The notes beneath the pieces were generated by a model. It was given only the letters and a program-made list of their open reading frames with translations. It was not told where the DNA came from and ran no database searches. This document shows positions 1 to 7,225 of a DNA stretch of 11,086 nt, piece after piece. Positions within the stretch are counted from its first letter, which is position 1. Each line of letters begins with the position of its first letter. Made by a program: the position numbers and the translations under genes. Origin of the DNA: JABJMC01 sp964473745 (lineage in GTDB: Bacteria > Patescibacteriota > Gracilibacteria > UBA1369 > UBA12473); the NCBI GenBank assembly GCA_964473745.1, contig CAYYQE010000031.1:1-11086 (forward strand), read 5' to 3'.

Positions 1-1
1 G

Positions 2-358
2 ACAGCGCCCGAGACCGAACCAGTCCCTGAAACAGAACCTGAAACAGAACCTGAGACAGAACCTGAAACCGAACCCGAAACAGCGCCGGAAACCGAGCCT
101 GAGCCAGCGCCGGAAACCGAGCCTGAGACCGAACCTGAAACAGTCCCCGATACCCACTGGACCAAAGAAGTAGCCATAGACTCAGGGCTCGTTGTGAAAA
201 ACGCAGATGATGGCAATTGGTATCCAATAGAAGGGTATAAATGGGTTGATGATAGTGAAGGGAGTGATAATTGGGCAGTTGAATTAGTGGTGCCAGAGAC
301 CGATCCAGAACCAGCGCCAGAGACCGAACCTGAGCCAGCGCCGGAAACAGTGCCTGAG
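2..358. repeat. Two blocks of 12-bp degenerate repeats encoding PETE/PEPA
   Basis: Bases 2-151 are a run of roughly 12-bp units of the type GAAACAGAACCT, with alternation of ACA/ACC and CCT/CCC/CCG codons; bases 293-358 are a shorter second block of the same kind. They encode Pro-Glu-Thr-Glu and Pro-Glu-Pro-Ala tetrapeptides. The blocks flank the aromatic block at 155-292. Third-position variation between units shows that the array is not freshly amplified. The first block runs off the left edge, so its total copy number is unknown. Confidence 0.8.
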
Positions 359-631
359 GACGCAGAAGCTGCTCTAGAATTCAGCTCTGAGTTCACTATG
401 GACATGATGAAAGAGGCTATGGGAGCTCCCGATGGTGCCGAAATTCTTCCAGTAGAGGGAGAACCAGGAAAATACATCTATCAGGCTGACGGGAAACAAG
501 TAGAATTTACTTTTGAAAGTATTGATGTAGCGCATCCCGACCAATCCATGGTTAATTTTGATACAACGATTGGCGCGGCAGAAAATCGACCTTTAGACGA
601 GATGGAAGCGTATCGAGACATGATGCCTTAA
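2..631 (+). CDS. C-terminal part of a Pro-Glu-Thr repeat protein (5' end outside window)
   Basis: The reading frame is open from the window edge to TAA at 629-631, giving 209 visible residues; the true start lies upstream. The GTG at 194 is not a credible start because the same frame continues upstream with the same repeat composition. Visible residues 1-50 are PETE/PEPA-type repeats, 52-97 form a short compact block (GNWYPIEGYKWV around 71-82, aromatic-rich), 98-119 are a second PETE/PEPA linker, and about 121-209 form a Met- and acid-rich C-terminal domain I do not recognise. No transmembrane segment or sorting motif is seen in this part. Repeats of this sort are usual as extended, strongly acidic spacers in exported surface proteins, so a large secreted or cell-wall protein is a reasonable inference. 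The hydrolase gene starts 13 bases after its stop, so the two are probably co-transcribed. Confidence 0.8.
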   Translation, partial: TAPETEPVPETEPETEPETEPETEPETAPETEPEPAPETEPETEPETVPDTHWTKEVAIDSGLVVKNADDGNWYPIEGYKWVDDSEGSDNWAVELVVPETDPEPAPETEPEPAPETVPEDAEAALEFSSEFTMDMMKEAMGAPDGAEILPVEGEPGKYIYQADGKQVEFTFESIDVAHPDQSMVNFDTTIGAAENRPLDEMEAYRDMMP

Positions 632-644
632 ATTTTTCAAAAAA

Positions 645-3600
645 ATGTATTTTTTCTCATCTGAAAGATTAATTTTTCAACAGATTCCTGAATCTTGCGA
701 AATTGGTGATGCTGCGGCCGAACAGGCGTGTGCTGATGCCCATGAAGATTATTTAAGAAGCTTAGATAGTAAACTCTCTTTGCTAGATCATCTGTTAAGT
801 AATAATCCAGATAGTGATCAAGCCAAGGATCTTAAAGAGGCTGTTGAACAAGAGCGCGATCAGTATAATCTAATGACCCACGGGTTTGGAGTAATTCTAG
901 CAAAATTTGATGAATTAACTCCCAGTGTATTAAACACTCCTGACGGTGGGAAAATAATCAAATCTATTTTAAGTGCTACAAGTCTAGCATTTGATATTTT
1001 TGAAGGGCCAGCGGCCCAATATCCATTTTATCAGGAACGATACATCGCCCTAAGGGGGACTGTAACGCAGAGATTAATTACGCTTGAACCACAGATTCAA
1101 GGTCACGCATTAAGGAATGAAATACGCGCAACACTTAGCTTGCCTTTGTTGCCGCCCGGTGAATCTATTTACGATATTCCTAAAATCACGCCAGAAAGAG
1201 TTACCGCTGCTACGGAATCCTTGGAAAGTGCTTACACCTATATTGCAACAACTTTGATCCCGGCTCTTAAGGCCAAAGTTGCTTCTGGGGGGTCTGGTGA
1301 TTTAAGAAATGGTTTAGCCAAGGCTGAAGCCCTAGTTGCTCAGCCATTTGATGTGAACGATTACCTTCCTATGATGATTAAGGAAAGTGGTTTAGATCCA
1401 AATAAGAATAAAAATAATTCTAAAGGAGCCAAAGGAATTTGTCAGATAATAGGAGGACTTTATGCTGCCAGGGCTGAGGTTGATAAATATTACGGTTACG
1501 CTATCAGTGATTCTGAAGTTTACGATCCTGTTAAAAACTGTGTAGTTGGAATCTTATATTTACATCGTTGTCGCGAACATTACGCGCAGCAAGATATTTA
1601 TAAGGGCTTAAGTGCGGCGGATCAAGAACTTTTATCCCTAGCAATGTATAACCTCGGGCCAACTGATATTGGCAAATTATGGCGATTAGTTACTCCACCG
1701 CCCCAAACTTATGCGGATTTTGAAAAAGCGATTTCCGATGCTTTTATGACTCAATTACAAGTTAGTGGTTTTGTGCCAGGGCAGAATCCTCATTTAACTA
1801 AAACAAAAGATAAACCTAAATACTACAATATTACTTACCAGCAAACAGATGCGGTTGGGTTTTATTTAGATCATTTGGGGGAGGCAATAATGAATCCTTA
1901 TTTTGTGTTAAATGGAACTACCACTTCTATCCGCTTGTATAAAGTTGGAGAAGTTACTCGTTACGCACGCATGATTGAATCAATTGATAATTTGATGGGT
2001 GATGGGACGCCAGTTGCCCCGCCCGTGGCTCCACCAGTCGCACCGCCAGCACCAGAGTTGCCAGACTCGCCAGATACTTTCCCATCTCACAATCCGGAAT
2101 TTATAGATCATGTTTTTGAAACAGGGGATTCTTTGTGGGAATTGGGGCGCAAACATGGTGTCGGGCCAAAATATTTAATAACAGTTAGCCCAGATATTAC
2201 TAGCGCGCAGACCATTCATGTCGGAGATATAGTTAGATTGCCAAAGGTTCCTGATTCAGTAGATCAGTATTTACACACCGAACTTTTTGGGAATGGGGTT
2301 GGTTGGATTACAGTTACTAAAGGAAAAGGATTTTGGTCCACTCTAATTGAAAATGAAAATTATGCCGCTTATTTAGAAAAAGAATTACAGTTTAGAGATG
2401 GAGATAAGGATTCAGAGTATACAAAGAAAGATATTTTAAAAGTAGTTATTGCTTTTAATCGTCGTTATAATGTTGAGCTAAAAGATTTAGCTGATGACAC
2501 TGGTAATATTCCTCCCGGAGCTCAAATTTGGATCCCAAATATAGACTTTTTTACAGATTATTTTTGTGATGAAATTGATGATGGTAGTAGAAGGGGGATT
2601 CTTCCTCCATCACCTCCGCCTCCACCGGTAGCTCCGCCAGGGCCAGGTGGTCAGCCACCAGTTTCGCCGCCGGAGGGACCGATTACCCTCCCAGGGGTAG
2701 GTGATTATCCAGCGTTGCCAGAAGCTTTAACTATTTCTGAACAATTAGACCGCACAACTCGTGGGCAATATGTTACAAGAAATGCAGACGGACAATGGAT
2801 TCGTGATGTTGAGGAAATGCGAGCCGGAGCAGAAATTTTCACTACTCAGGATTGGGGAGATCACCCTGCCTGGGTTGATAAGACCTCACCGAAAGTGACA
2901 AGATATAAAAGAAAAAAATTCTCTCCCGAATATATTGTATTGCATTCCACGGGCGGCTCCACGTGCAATGATGCCGTTAGTGGTAGAGACGCACATTTTG
3001 GTGTTGAAAGAGATGGGACAATTAAATACATCGTTCCGGTAAACAAAGGAGAAGAAGATAAACATATGTTTGCTTATCACGCCGGCCCCGGGAAAAATAT
3101 GTGGGATGGGGTTAGAAACCTAAATGTTAGCTCAATAGGGATTGAAGTTGCAGCATCAGGCGGACATGATTGGACTGACAACCAATATGAAGCTGTTAAA
3201 AAATTAGTTGAATGGTTAGGAGGATACTATGGCTTGCCTAAAAGTAGCGTAATCGCTCATAAGCAAGCGGCCAATCACAAATGGGGTAGAGGGAGAAAGC
3301 AAGACCCTTATCAGAAGGCAAGTGGTATGTTTAGTAGACTTGGATTACCAGATAATTCAAGATTATTAGATTTAGATGTGGCTCATGGCTCTAGTGGACG
3401 AGTAAATATGAAGCCGGCCCATCTTAAAAAGATCCAGAGCGCCTGCGGTGAAGTATGGGATGGGGTGCAAGCCGGGATGGATTTGCGTGGCACTTTGCCT
3501 GATGTAAGTCCGGTTACAGTTAATCCGCAAGGGTTGGCTGCCTGGAAACAAGAAATTGAGCAGAATTTTGAAATTCTTGATTACACAGTACAAAGAAAAG

Positions 3601-4283
3601 ACACCCTAAATAGAATAGCAAACGAGACAGGTTGTCCGGTTTGGGTTCTACAGGCTTACAACGACATAAGCGACCCAAGTCAAATTAGTGTTGGGCAAGA
3701 GATCAAGATTCCTATTCCAGAATCTATCACCATAACTCCAGAAGTAATTGATAGTAATATGACGCTGGAGGAAGCTATGGAAAATCTTCCTGCGGGTTGC
3801 CCAGATTCGATCGAAAATAAACAAGCTTTAGTTACGGTTTATTATTATTCCTTTGATGGGAAAATTCACCAAGGTCAACTGGTAGTTGATGAACGCTTGC
3901 AAGCAGATGTTAGGGCTGTGTTTAGAGTCATTTTAACGGAAAAATTCCCGATTCAAGCCGTGGTGCCAGTTACAAGTTATGATTGGGATGACGATCGTTC
4001 TATGGAAGCTAATAACACGTCGGCCTTTAATTATCGAACGACTACTGGAAGTTCTACGTTATCAAAACATGCCCGTGGTTTTGCGATTGATCTGAATCCG
4101 GTGCAAAATCCTTACAGCAAAGGGTCTACGATTTTGCCTCCGGGCGCGACATATGATGAAAATGCCCCGGGGACTTTAACTGAAAACAGTCCAATCGTTC
4201 AAAAGTTTAAGGAACTTGGTTGGGAGTGGGGAGGAAATTGGAATACGCTCAAAGATTATCAACATTTTGAAAAGACTCCTTAG
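645..4283 (+). CDS. Tri-enzymatic peptidoglycan hydrolase: SLT transglycosylase, amidase_2 and M15 peptidase with LysM modules
   Basis: 1212 residues. Order seen: helical, charged N-terminus (1-230); lytic transglycosylase (SLT) domain about 240-345 with candidate catalytic E247 in KESG, then SKGAKGICQ and MYNLGP (334-339); Pro/Ala/Val linker 456-480; LysM 489-533; a second, LysM-like or degenerate module 555-632; Pro-rich linker 652-685; amidase_2 about 758-905 with zinc ligands H767, H872 and D887 plus K885; LysM 978-1025; M15 peptidase about 1040-1212 with H1142, D1149, D1204 and H1207, the H-x6-D and D-x2-H spacing of M15C L-Ala-D-Glu endopeptidases such as Ply500. Together these would cut the glycan strand, the MurNAc-L-Ala bond and the stem peptide. 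No N-terminal signal peptide is visible. The start at 645 is the only ATG before residue 79; an in-frame TGA lies at 621-623 and there is no Shine-Dalgarno. Wall remodelling, lysis or attack on other cells are all possible. Confidence 0.9.
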   Translation: MYFFSSERLIFQQIPESCEIGDAAAEQACADAHEDYLRSLDSKLSLLDHLLSNNPDSDQAKDLKEAVEQERDQYNLMTHGFGVILAKFDELTPSVLNTPDGGKIIKSILSATSLAFDIFEGPAAQYPFYQERYIALRGTVTQRLITLEPQIQGHALRNEIRATLSLPLLPPGESIYDIPKITPERVTAATESLESAYTYIATTLIPALKAKVASGGSGDLRNGLAKAEALVAQPFDVNDYLPMMIKESGLDPNKNKNNSKGAKGICQIIGGLYAARAEVDKYYGYAISDSEVYDPVKNCVVGILYLHRCREHYAQQDIYKGLSAADQELLSLAMYNLGPTDIGKLWRLVTPPPQTYADFEKAISDAFMTQLQVSGFVPGQNPHLTKTKDKPKYYNITYQQTDAVGFYLDHLGEAIMNPYFVLNGTTTSIRLYKVGEVTRYARMIESIDNLMGDGTPVAPPVAPPVAPPAPELPDSPDTFPSHNPEFIDHVFETGDSLWELGRKHGVGPKYLITVSPDITSAQTIHVGDIVRLPKVPDSVDQYLHTELFGNGVGWITVTKGKGFWSTLIENENYAAYLEKELQFRDGDKDSEYTKKDILKVVIAFNRRYNVELKDLADDTGNIPPGAQIWIPNIDFFTDYFCDEIDDGSRRGILPPSPPPPPVAPPGPGGQPPVSPPEGPITLPGVGDYPALPEALTISEQLDRTTRGQYVTRNADGQWIRDVEEMRAGAEIFTTQDWGDHPAWVDKTSPKVTRYKRKKFSPEYIVLHSTGGSTCNDAVSGRDAHFGVERDGTIKYIVPVNKGEEDKHMFAYHAGPGKNMWDGVRNLNVSSIGIEVAASGGHDWTDNQYEAVKKLVEWLGGYYGLPKSSVIAHKQAANHKWGRGRKQDPYQKASGMFSRLGLPDNSRLLDLDVAHGSSGRVNMKPAHLKKIQSACGEVWDGVQAGMDLRGTLPDVSPVTVNPQGLAAWKQEIEQNFEILDYTVQRKDTLNRIANETGCPVWVLQAYNDISDPSQISVGQEIKIPIPESITITPEVIDSNMTLEEAMENLPAGCPDSIENKQALVTVYYYSFDGKIHQGQLVVDERLQADVRAVFRVILTEKFPIQAVVPVTSYDWDDDRSMEANNTSAFNYRTTTGSSTLSKHARGFAIDLNPVQNPYSKGSTILPPGATYDENAPGTLTENSPIVQKFKELGWEWGGNWNTLKDYQHFEKTP

Positions 4284-4443
4284 GACCCTCTGAAAAACAC
4301 ACCATCTACTGCAATTTGCAAACTTTGGCTGCAAATTATTCAGTCTTCCTTAACGTATCGTATCTGATACGCTTTCGTCAGTCTTCATAATTTTCGCTCA
4401 AAGTTTGCAAATTTCGTCACGAAGCCGTATTTTTCAGAGGGTC
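4284..4443. mobile_element. MITE-like 160-bp palindromic element with TIRs and flanking duplication
   Basis: Ends GACCCTCTGAAAAA (4284-4297) and TTTTTCAGAGGGTC (4430-4443) are a perfect 14-bp inverted repeat. The hexamer CCTTAG occurs directly on both sides (4278-4283 and 4444-4449), as a target-site duplication would. Inside, AATTTGCAAACTTTG (4313-4327) pairs perfectly with 4399-4413, AAATTAT (4333-4339) with 4387-4393, and CGTATC (4354-4359) with GATACG (4366-4371) around a 6-base loop, so the entire element folds back on itself. It encodes nothing. The left duplication contains the TAG stop of the hydrolase. It lies between two converging genes, so it could alternatively be a long bidirectional transcription-termination hairpin; it lacks a canonical U-tract outside the stem. 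Mobility is inferred from structure only. Confidence 0.6.
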
Positions 4444-4455
4444 CCTTAGTTTTGA

Positions 4456-5598
4456 TTAGCAGCAGCTTTTTACGGCCTCGGCCACGGCCTCGGCCACACC
4501 CGGTTCGGCAATTTGCGGGATGATTTTTTCAGATGTGGGATTGGGGATTAGGTTAGCTAGGGCGTGGGCAGATTTAATAAGCATTTCGTCTTTGACGGCT
4601 GGGGCGCGGCCGTCGAGGAGCCCCCGAAAAAGCCCCGGAAACACCAAAGCATTGTTAATTTGATTAGGCAGGTCGCTGCGGCCTGTGGCCACGACGGCCG
4701 CGCCTCCCTGGTGCGCCTCATCAGGCATTATTTCTGGAGTGGGGTTGGCCATCGCAAAAATAATTGGGTTTTTCGCCATAGACTTAACCATGTCACTAGT
4801 TACCACCTCTGGTACCGATACCCCCACCAAAACATCCGCATCTTTCATTGCCTCAACCAGCCCCCCACGCACATCCCGTGGATTAGTCAGCTCAGCCATT
4901 TCTTCCTTATAAGAAGTTAAATTTTCTCGTCCTTTAAAAATCACACCACGCGAATCACAAATCACCAAATTAGTCACTCCAGCGCGTATTAACAATTTAG
5001 AAACCGCCACTCCGGCAGCTCCCGCGCCATTCACCACCACGCGCACCTTTTCAATCGATTTTTCCACCACGCGCAGCGCATTTAACAAGCCCGCCAAAGT
5101 CACAATCGCCGTTCCGTGCTGATCATCATGAAAAACCGGAATATCCAACTCCTCACGCAGCTTCTTCTCCACCTCGAAACATCGCGGTGCGGAAATATCC
5201 TCTAAATTAATTCCGCTAAAAGTTGGAGCAATCGCCTTAATAGCCGTCACAATTTCATCGACCTCCTGTGTTCCCAAACAGATTGGAAACGCATCCACAT
5301 CCGCAAAATGTTTAAAAAGTAGTGCTTTCCCTTCCATCACCGGAAGACCAGCCAATCCACCTATATTCCCCAGCCCTAATACGGCCGAGCCGTCGGTTAT
5401 CACAGCCACCAGATTCCCCTTAATTGTATAATCACGAGCCGCTGCCGGATCTTTGGCCACCAAGCGACACGGCTCGGCCACCCCCGGCGTATAAGAAACA
5501 CTCAAGTCATCCAGCGTCTCTAATGGGACTTTTGACGCGATCTCCAGTTTGCCCCGATGTTCTTTGTGAACCTTCAGGGATTCTTGATAATAATCCAT
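4456..5598 (-). CDS. Malic enzyme, short bacterial form (oxidative malate decarboxylation)
   Basis: 380 residues. Converts malate to pyruvate and CO2 with reduction of NAD(P)+, in the cytoplasm. Motifs seen: SYTPGVAEPC with candidate catalytic Y36; GDG-like TDGSAVLGLGNIGG (68-81); EGKALLFKHF with the general-base lysine K91; metal ligands E133/D134 in NLED and D158/D159 in FHDDQHGTA; Rossmann GAGAAG at 191-196; ANPTPEI (284-290); FPGLFRG (320-326). Acidic D215 at the end of the second nucleotide-fold strand fits NAD better than NADP, but this is weak. The length matches malic enzymes without the phosphotransacetylase-like C-terminal extension found in long MaeB. Start ATG 5596-5598 is 11 bases after the lipoprotein stop and has no Shine-Dalgarno. 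A 12-bp tandem duplication (4472-4495) gives AEAVAEAV near the C-terminus, which ends KSCC. It is last in the operon and converges with the hydrolase gene. Confidence 0.94.
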   Translation of the reverse strand: MDYYQESLKVHKEHRGKLEIASKVPLETLDDLSVSYTPGVAEPCRLVAKDPAAARDYTIKGNLVAVITDGSAVLGLGNIGGLAGLPVMEGKALLFKHFADVDAFPICLGTQEVDEIVTAIKAIAPTFSGINLEDISAPRCFEVEKKLREELDIPVFHDDQHGTAIVTLAGLLNALRVVEKSIEKVRVVVNGAGAAGVAVSKLLIRAGVTNLVICDSRGVIFKGRENLTSYKEEMAELTNPRDVRGGLVEAMKDADVLVGVSVPEVVTSDMVKSMAKNPIIFAMANPTPEIMPDEAHQGGAAVVATGRSDLPNQINNALVFPGLFRGLLDGRAPAVKDEMLIKSAHALANLIPNPTSEKIIPQIAEPGVAEAVAEAVKSCC

Positions 5599-5609
5599 AT
5601 TAAATAAAA

Positions 5610-5852
5610 TTATTCAGCAGTTGGGGGAGGAGTTGTTGGTTCGTCGAGCTCTGCTGGGATTTCAGCTGGTAATTCAATTTCACTTTCCGGATCAGCATAA
5701 ACCACCTCAACCTCAACTTCATCATTAGCATCATGCAAATCATCGACCACCTCATCCGTGCCAACATCTTCGATGACTATTTCTTCTTCGCCACATCCAG
5801 TTAGGGCCAACATTAAAATTCCAACACCCAGCAAAGAAAATAATTTCTTCAT
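5610..5852 (-). CDS. Small acidic lipoprotein
   Basis: 80 residues. MKK, a hydrophobic stretch (4-17) and the lipobox LTGC give a clear type II signal peptide with lipidated C20. The mature 61 residues are almost entirely acidic and aliphatic (about 20 Glu/Asp before residue 60) and finish in a Pro/Thr-rich tail (TTPPPT). No known domain is recognised; the mature part looks disordered. It sits 11 bases after the SLH protein and 11 bases before the malic enzyme, in the same direction, so it is probably translated from the same transcript. Its signal peptide closely resembles that of the lipoprotein at 9710-9940, and both carry an acidic Val/Glu/Asp tail, so the two may be distant paralogues. 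Function unknown; a membrane-anchored acidic surface layer is one possibility. Confidence 0.8.
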   Translation of the reverse strand: MKKLFSLLGVGILMLALTGCGEEEIVIEDVGTDEVVDDLHDANDEVEVEVVYADPESEIELPAEIPAELDEPTTPPPTAE

Positions 5853-5863
5853 AATTTATAAGG

Positions 5864-7219
5864 TTAAAAAGCAGTAGTTTGAGTCTCTTCAATGTCCAAA
5901 ATAACATCAAAGGAACGTTCATATTTTAGCGTAACATCCGCCCACTCGGAATAGTAATAATCCACCGGCCCGGTGCCCACTCCAATCGTGTCCGTTTCAA
6001 TCAAAACGCGATCTTCAAATAAATCCAACATGGCTTGTCCTTGCCCATCTACTTGAATATTTTCGCGCGCCATAGCCACAACTTCTTCCGGAGTGGTTTC
6101 CGGCACAACATCTTCCTCTTCCGGAACCGGAGAGTAAACAATGCTCTGCTCAATCGCCTCTACATATTCATACAGTTGATCCTTTAGCAGACCAGTCCCA
6201 AAAGTCCCCTGAATTATTACAAACACATCGCCTAGCTCCACATAAACATCTCGAAATCCCTCATAATCTCCCAAATAAGTTGTTACCATCGAATAATAAC
6301 CTTCATCATTCTCACCATAAGTCGCCACAATATTTAAATTTTCGTAACCTGTTAATCCCGCTTGAATCGCTGCGAAATACGAAGTGGCCTCAATTGCCTC
6401 TTCATTTAAATCCACCTTTATCGTCACCACAGCCGAGCCTTCGGTTGTCCGGTCCCAACTTTCTTGTCCATTCGCCTCATCTTGATTCCAAAAAATCATA
6501 GTCCCATCATCTCCAATAATTTGTTGCCAATCAGTCGGTGCTTTTATCTTATAATCAAACACTTCACTCTGAATTTCAGGCCAGTTAGTCGATAGCGAGA
6601 ATTTATCTAATTCATAAGTCTCGGTGAACATAAAACGGTAAATAATTTCTGCCAAATCACCGCGCGTAACATTTAATTCCGGATGTAAATAACCGTCCAC
6701 CTGCGCCTGAATAAAATTCCGATCCATGCAGTACGCCACGTACGGCGCAAACCAATCCGTGGCCGCCACATCTTCATAAGGATCACTATCGATTTCTTCG
6801 ACCTCAATCCCACGCGCTAGAGCAATCATTTTTAAAGTTTCCGCTAAATTTACAGTTTGGGCTGGCAAAAAAGTACCATCTTCATAGCCTTCTACAATTT
6901 CTAATTCAGTGGCTTTATAAACATACGGCGCAAACCAGTCATCAAAGGAGACATCCGAATAAAAAACCTCATCATCACCACTCAATTCCGGCACTTCAAT
7001 TTCACTTCCTAGTAGAATAATTTTAAGAGCCTCGGCGCGATTAACTTCGCCATCTGGCAAAAAAGTACCATCTTCATAACCCTGAATAATACTGCGGGCC
7101 TCAATCCACTGAATAGCCGCATAATGTTCATGCCCCTCTGGAACATCTTCAAAACTAGCCAGCGTCACGTTCGCGAAACAGAGCGCCACTAACCCCAAAA
7201 TTCCAAAAAAACGTTTCAT
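5864..7219 (-). CDS. Secreted surface protein with three SLH domains
   Basis: 451 residues. A signal peptide (1-21, cleavage likely after TLA) is followed by three S-layer-homology modules at about 22-70, 86-135 and 148-197; the first two share GYEDGTFLP and the third has the variant VDGYLHPELNVTRGD. SLH triplets usually bind secondary wall polymers or the envelope, so the N-terminus is the anchor. Residues about 205-365 form an alpha/beta domain (YKIKAPTDW at 223-231, a run of alternating strands, and IEQSIVY near 356-362) that recalls PsbP/Mog1-like folds, but this is only an impression. Residues 366-385 are a Pro/Glu linker, and 386-451 a second small domain I cannot name. It starts only 6 bases after the hisS stop, without a Shine-Dalgarno, so it is co-transcribed with hisS upstream and with the lipoprotein and malic enzyme downstream. 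Confidence 0.88.
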   Translation of the reverse strand: MKRFFGILGLVALCFANVTLASFEDVPEGHEHYAAIQWIEARSIIQGYEDGTFLPDGEVNRAEALKIILLGSEIEVPELSGDDEVFYSDVSFDDWFAPYVYKATELEIVEGYEDGTFLPAQTVNLAETLKMIALARGIEVEEIDSDPYEDVAATDWFAPYVAYCMDRNFIQAQVDGYLHPELNVTRGDLAEIIYRFMFTETYELDKFSLSTNWPEIQSEVFDYKIKAPTDWQQIIGDDGTMIFWNQDEANGQESWDRTTEGSAVVTIKVDLNEEAIEATSYFAAIQAGLTGYENLNIVATYGENDEGYYSMVTTYLGDYEGFRDVYVELGDVFVIIQGTFGTGLLKDQLYEYVEAIEQSIVYSPVPEEEDVVPETTPEEVVAMARENIQVDGQGQAMLDLFEDRVLIETDTIGVGTGPVDYYYSEWADVTLKYERSFDVILDIEETQTTAF

Positions 7220-7225
7220 AGAAAT

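Noticed and set aside
194..631. Short gene starting at GTG 194
   Set aside because: The frame is open upstream to the window edge with the same PETE repeat composition, so the GTG is an internal valine codon of a larger protein.
2861..3593. Minus-strand frames inside the hydrolase gene
   Set aside because: They overlap the amidase domain, overlap one another and carry no features; shadows of the coding strand.
645..4283. Prophage endolysin module
   Set aside because: The M15C domain resembles phage endolysins, but no holin, tail or other phage gene is nearby and the size and domain number far exceed ordinary endolysins. Phage origin of single domains is not excluded.
4472..4495. 12-bp tandem duplication in the malic enzyme 3' end as a regulatory repeat
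   Set aside because: It is only two units, in frame, and encodes AEAVAEAV in the C-terminal helix; noted in the gene entry only.
4564..4920. Plus-strand reading frames opposite the malic enzyme
   Set aside because: They lie wholly within a gene with full catalytic motifs and show no recognisable protein features; antisense shadows.
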